Assembly (NCBI GenBank): GCA_021613535.1
Contig: CP075493.1
Location: 1,984,001 to 2,048,000, forward strand
DNA: 64,000 bases
Reading direction: 5' to 3'
Source: Adineta vaga
Lineage: Eukaryota; Rotifera
Numbering within the stretch: position 1 is the stretch's first letter; the number at the start of each line of letters is the position of its first letter. The position numbers and the translations under genes are program-made. Shown in pieces: positions 59,481-64,000 of the stretch. The notes under the pieces are model-generated. The model saw only the letters and a program-made list of their open reading frames with translations, was not told the DNA's origin and searched no databases.

Positions 59481-59910
59481 CATATCCATAGACTCTCCAA
59501 ATATGATCTCTCCAGATGCTCAATTTCGTTTTCCCGTAGTATTATCAATAACGGAATAGACTCTAAACTATTCTCCTCTCATCTATATAGTATACAATAA
59601 TATGCCCTTTCAAAGTAAAAAAAACGAGATGTAAGGCTTTATAACTTTCTATCCTTTCGAGTTCGTTTATTTATGTTGTTATTTTTTATGCTTATAGAAC
59701 GATATTTGATGCGTAGAATAAATGTCATATTGTTCACATTTATTTTTTGATTAATAAAGAAAAAAAACATAGACTGATACATAAAAAACAATTCATATGT
59801 TTATTTCTCAGAAATTATTCGAAGTTTTATTCCAATCAATGAAATTTGATCATATCGAAACAGAAATTCGATATATAAATAACAGATTTTTGTTTTGAAT
59901 TCTTTTAGAA
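59481..59910. other. intergenic, carrier 3' flank
   Basis: 430 bp. AATAAAG near 59754 may be the carrier's polyadenylation signal. An acceptor-like TTCTTTTAG directly precedes the next start codon. Confidence 0.5.
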
Positions 59911-62021
59911 ATGAAAAAACCGAATAGAAATAAATCAATCTCATCGATATCTTCATCAACTATTCCGACAACATCTCATGTCGAATCTACTGCTTTACCA
60001 TTGGATTTCGAACTTTTTAGTTCTTATTCTCATGAACAAGTTCATATTTACGATAAACTTTGTTCAAGTATTTCATCAATTTGTGAAATAGCTTATTGTA
60101 CATCAGAAGGTATTATCATCTGTGTACCTCAAACCTATCAACGTCTTTCGTCATCATCACAAAATCTTTCTTCCTCTTCATCATCGTCTTCGATGCTTAT
60201 CTCTCGTATATCATATCCATTTCAATCAACTGATCAAACCAATTCGATAACAACAAATTCATCTTCATATATTTTCTTCGAAAAAATCAAAACTCATCAT
60301 CTTTCTCGTTTATATGAATCTTATAAACGTCGTCCAACATCATTATCATCATTTGATCGTTTACTTTGTTTCGATACGAATCAATATAAAGGTTTTCGTC
60401 GATGTTTATTCTCTCCATGTGATATAACATTAAATCAAGGACAAAGTATTCTAGCATGTATTACCTGTGCTCATGAAGTTTTCATTTATGAAATTATTTC
60501 CTCATCGAAACGTTTTTTTCTTTCACAATCATCGAATTTAAAATTTGATTTAACAAAATATCTTTTCGAACATGTTCAATTCGAAAAATATCTTCATGAT
60601 TCCGATGATGAACACGATTATCGTTTACTTTATTTTCATTTAACAACAAATATTCTATGGAATCGAAATGGTACATTACTATTTCAATTACAATATTCTG
60701 GTCATGTTATTATATGGAAATTTAATCGATTAGAAAAAGAAATCTTAGCGATTCTTGATACGAAGATTTGCAAACCATTAGTTATGACATGGAATGATGA
60801 TTGTCAGATTTTAGTCATTATTGGAAAAGAAAATCAACGGAAATTAATACAAATCGATGGAATGAATGTTTGTGATATAAATATTCAAGAGAATGATTAT
60901 ATGAATGCTGAACATGCAGAATTAATCAAATTGAATGAGAAAAATTTAATATTAATTGAAAGTAAAATGAATTATTGTTTATTTTATGAAATTTGTTGTA
61001 CATCAACTCAGGTAAGTTCAATGTTTACAATGATAAGACTTGAAAAATCTTTATTTTTTAGTCTTATGAATGCAATCAAATCGATCATCGTCTTCTTCCT
61101 TCACCTATCATTGGTTTTCATCATCGAAATTCTTCATTAATAATCGGTTGTGAAGATGGTTCAATACATTCCTTACACATTTCCACTGAATCAACTCCGA
61201 AGATTCTCGATATAAAACTCATCACGACTGGTCAAATCAAATCATGTTCACGTAAACCATTACTTCTTCGTCATTTTCATTTATCAGCAAATGATTTACT
61301 TCTTGCACGAATCTTCTATTCTCCAATCGTTGCACCAAATGTTAAATTTGGATTTGTACTTTGTACATTACATCGTTGGTCATCAACTTCTGCAACAACA
61401 ACTTTCGATGAAATCATTGAGAATTTCTTAGGACGAATCGACAGACCATTATGGCATTCATCTGATGAATTAGCTGTTATATTAAATGAAATTACACGTG
61501 GTACAACACATCATTATCAACAGAAAAAGATTATGGATGAAAATTTTCTTTCACTTCAACGTTTATGTCGTTTACAAAGTTTATTAAATAATACAAAACA
61601 ATTACAACTCATTGAAAATCAGTTATTACAAAACTATCGACAACGATTTTCACAAATTTTAACTTCACATTTTTCGAAACTGATCAATAAACTTTCTTCC
61701 ATTGAATCATTAATATATACTGTTTGTTGTAAAGATGATACATTCTCTTCATCAAATTTATTATTATGTCCAATGTGCAATACTTCGTTAACAATGACAA
61801 CAAATGATCTTGTGTCATGTGTATGTGTTAATAAACATATTTGGCCACGATGTTGTCGAACATTACTACCATTACCATTTGAAAATGCTCAAACATGTTC
61901 ATTATGCGATCGAACTATAACATTAATTGATATTCACGATGAAAATTATGCTCATTTTGCAAAATATAAAGATAAAGATTTAAATTTTTTATTTTCATCG
62001 ATCTGTACTTATTGTATGTGA
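59911..62021 (+). CDS. GTF3C4: TFIIIC subunit, GTF3C4-like (zinc-ribbon at C-terminus)
   Basis: Two exons (59911-61011, 61062-62021) encode 686 residues. After a Ser-rich start the first 430 residues have weak beta-propeller character (ILWNRNGTLLFQLQYSGHVII, SLIIGCEDGSIHSLHI). The C-terminus holds paired zinc motifs: LLCPMCNTSLT, then CVCVNKHIWPRCCRTLLPLP and CSLCDRTITL. The CxxC - HxWPRCCxTLLP - CxxC pattern is the putative zinc finger of the TFIIIC 90-kDa subunit. TFIIIC recruits TFIIIB and RNA polymerase III to tRNA and 5S genes. Length is below human GTF3C4 (about 820). The start follows an acceptor-like site, so a non-coding first exon is likely. The N-terminal part is fast-evolving; identification rests on the zinc region. 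Confidence 0.78.
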
Positions 62022-62264
62022 TATAATTCAATAAACAAACGAATAGGAATATCATGACATGGAAATAAAAAATGATAATTCTTTCTTTTCTATAATAGAT
62101 AAATAACTACTGCCATCTGTTTTCTTATCTATATGATTGGAGTTATTTTAGAAATATATTTGAGACTGTGAGAATGAATGAATGAATAACATATATCTCT
62201 GTCTGTTATAGATGACCGGTTATATATAGTCTTCAAATCTGTTTTAAATTATAATTCTACTATT

Positions 62265-63982
62265 ATGTTGCTTAAATTGACTATTCTTACAATATTTTTC
62301 TATCAAATCTTCTCTGTTACATCATCTTCATCAGTGTTACCATGTTCTTTCATTTGCCTCAATCAAACAAATGCTTCACCAAAACCACCAGTTTTTTATA
62401 TCAATAATACAATTGAAGATGTCTTGATTTCCTTTGCAATTAATTGTAATACAACAGACAATTTAACATATGCCAATATTTCTGTGTCCATTGACAATGC
62501 ACATTCGATTGAAATCAAAAATTCTCTACCATTAAATCTTTTTTCATTCAATTCTGAATCACAAAATTTAACATTTAATTTAACTATTCATGGAAATCTT
62601 CTTGGTTATAGTCGTTTATCTTTATATGCAGAATATCTCAATCAAACGAAATATGTTTTAAATTATACAAATAATCTTAACATTGATTTTGCTGTGAAAA
62701 GAAAGAGTACAATATTGGATACCATATTTACTGTTATTGTTATCATATTAGTTTGTATTGGAACATTTTTAATTGGTTGTCGATTAGTTAAACAAAATCT
62801 TTATGCCAATATACGACGACCTGTGCCAATCCTTATTGGTCTATCGAGTCAATTCATATGTTTACCATTAGTAAGTAAAATGAAGGTGAATTTTAGAAGA
62901 GAAATGTTTCTTATTTTCAGATAGCCTTTGGTTTGGCCAAACTTGCGAAACTTGATTCATCGACAGCTATTGGTTTAATATCAACAGGTTCGGCACCAGG
63001 TGGTGGAGCATCGAATATGTATACAGCAATGTATGGAGGCGATGTTGATCTTTCTGCTTCAATGACATTTAGTAGTACAATACTGGCATTTGGTTAGTTT
63101 GAGCATTCGTTTGAATTTAGTTTAATTTTTGATATTTCTTCTCAGGTACATTTCCATTATGGATTCTTCTATTAGGTCGAGAATTTATCGATACACATAA
63201 TGTACATTTTCCGTATGTATTTAATCGTATGATTAAGAAGAATTTTATGAGTATGTTTTTAGATGGGAAAATATGTTTGCCACATTGATTTGTTTGATTG
63301 TACCGGCCGGTAAGAGACTTTATAAAAGTGAACTGTGTCAAATATTTTTTGTAATTTAAAGGTTTTGGTTTATTACTTCGATGGCAAAAACCGAGAATTG
63401 CCGATCGACTAACACGATATCTTCGATTTCTTACTTTATTTTTTATCGTATATATATTAACATTTGGTATTTATACGAATCTTTATGTATTTAAATTGAT
63501 TAATTTTCGGACTGTAATCGTCAGTGCGATTTTACCATATACTGGTTTTCTTATTGGATTTCTTATGTCAATCATAACACGACAGAGTAAAGAACGGCTT
63601 ATTGCAATATTTATTGAAAGTGGTATGAAAATCTTTCTCATCTTCAACGAATTAAATCTTCATATTCTTCGGCTTTTTTCTTAAGGTTTACAAAATACTG
63701 GTGTTGCGATATTCTTTCTTCGTTTATCTCTTCCTCAACCTGATAGTGATCTTGCTATTGTCGTACCAATTTTCGTACGTTTCATTATTTCTTCTTTCCG
63801 TATATCTAATCGAAGCTTTCTTTCAGGTTGCTATTGCAATTCCAATTCCACTTTTGATTATCTATACATTCCTAAGTATCTATCGACGTTATCACAAACA
63901 AGATAATCTAGTGACAAGCATTAACGATGGCCATGATCGTGCTGATTATGAACAATTGCCAACGAGTGATAATGAACAATAA
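62265..63982 (+). CDS. SLC10-family (bile acid/P3-like) transporter
   Basis: Seven exons (62265-62870, 62921-63092, 63146-63212, 63263-63309, 63362-63622, 63686-63774, 63827-63982) encode 465 residues. A signal peptide (LTILTIFFYQIFSVTSS) precedes a roughly 130-residue extracellular segment with many sequons (NQT, NTT, NLT, NIS and others). The transporter fold follows, with PILIGLSSQFICLPL, LISTGSAPGGGASN (the signature of SLC10A3/P3-type members), PLWILLLGREF, GFGLLLRWQKP and GLQNTGVAIFF. The family moves organic anions with sodium; P3-type members are orphans. The extracellular domain resembles the SLC10A3/A5 arrangement. The C-terminal tail is short and acidic. AATAAA overlaps the stop codon (63978-63983) and is repeated at 63982-63987. 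Confidence 0.88.
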
Positions 63983-64000
63983 ATAAAAACTTTCGTTCTT

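Overview
The window looks like nuclear DNA of a small-intron metazoan, most probably a bdelloid rotifer (Adineta/Rotaria type). Intergenic DNA is AT-rich. Coding exons are joined by GT-AG introns mostly 45-75 bp long, with a few of 300-470 bp. There are about 32 genes on both strands and many short intergenic gaps. The best lineage marker is a single-exon protein at 31973-34087 combining a receiver-like N-terminal segment, an R-S-E class ADP-ribosyltransferase and TPR repeats, an architecture I know as greatly expanded in bdelloids. Three intronless or nearly intronless enzymes of bacterial flavour (a PIG-L/LmbE deacetylase, a class C beta-lactamase-like hydrolase and, less clearly, an aldo-keto reductase) would fit the known load of transferred genes in bdelloids, but transfer is inferred, not shown.

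Layout, left to right. 1-2.4 kb is gene-free. 2.4-6.7 kb: SLK/LOK-type STE20 kinase. 7.1-8.0 kb: TLC-domain membrane protein. 9.3-11.3 kb: disordered Pro/Ser-rich protein. 12.5-13.6 kb: alpha-arrestin. 15.0-17.2 kb (minus): PP2A B55 subunit, head-to-head with RPLP2 (17.7-18.1 kb). 19.3-20.2 kb (minus): one small membrane protein and one coding-like stretch. 20.7-23.5 kb: p38 MAP kinase. 24.6-24.8 kb (minus): tiny gene with a possible 34-bp intron. 25.3-28.4 kb (minus): DNA topoisomerase I. 30.0-31.6 kb: peptide-type GPCR. 32.0-34.1 kb: ART-TPR protein. 34.3-35.6 kb and 36.2-37.6 kb: two unrecognised low-complexity proteins. 38.2-39.7 kb: secreted precursor built from duplicated exons. 40.9-41.3 kb (minus): candidate amidated neuropeptide. 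42.2-43.1 kb (minus): PIG-L-like deacetylase. 45.0-46.6 kb: three-Ig, probably GPI-anchored adhesion protein. 47.0-48.4 kb: coiled-coil protein. 48.4-49.5 kb: divergent pair of Ly6/three-finger genes. 50.1-52.0 kb: a coiled-coil gene and a basic disordered protein. 52.2-53.0 kb: MED4. 53.4-54.5 kb: aldo-keto reductase carrying a frameshift. 54.7-55.7 kb: beta-lactamase-like hydrolase. 56.2-57.7 kb (minus): multi-pass RING-H2 ligase. 58.3-59.5 kb: mitochondrial dicarboxylate carrier. 59.9-62.0 kb: TFIIIC subunit (GTF3C4-like). 62.3-64.0 kb: SLC10-family transporter.

The genes do not form an operon or a pathway; this is an ordinary mixed eukaryotic neighbourhood of signalling (SLK, p38, PP2A-B55, GPCR), nuclear (TOP1, MED4, GTF3C4) and membrane/secreted functions. 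All multi-exon models were built by hand from GT/AG sites and conserved protein motifs, and the spliced lengths keep frame except where stated. The most unusual locus is the secreted precursor at 38.2-39.7 kb. Phase-1 exons carry repeats whose Gly-Lys-Arg/Gly-Arg-Arg sites predict a set of amidated peptides; exons and at least one intron were duplicated together. A separate one-disulfide amidated peptide precursor lies 1.2 kb beyond it. No mobile element, CRISPR array, tRNA or rRNA gene was recognised.
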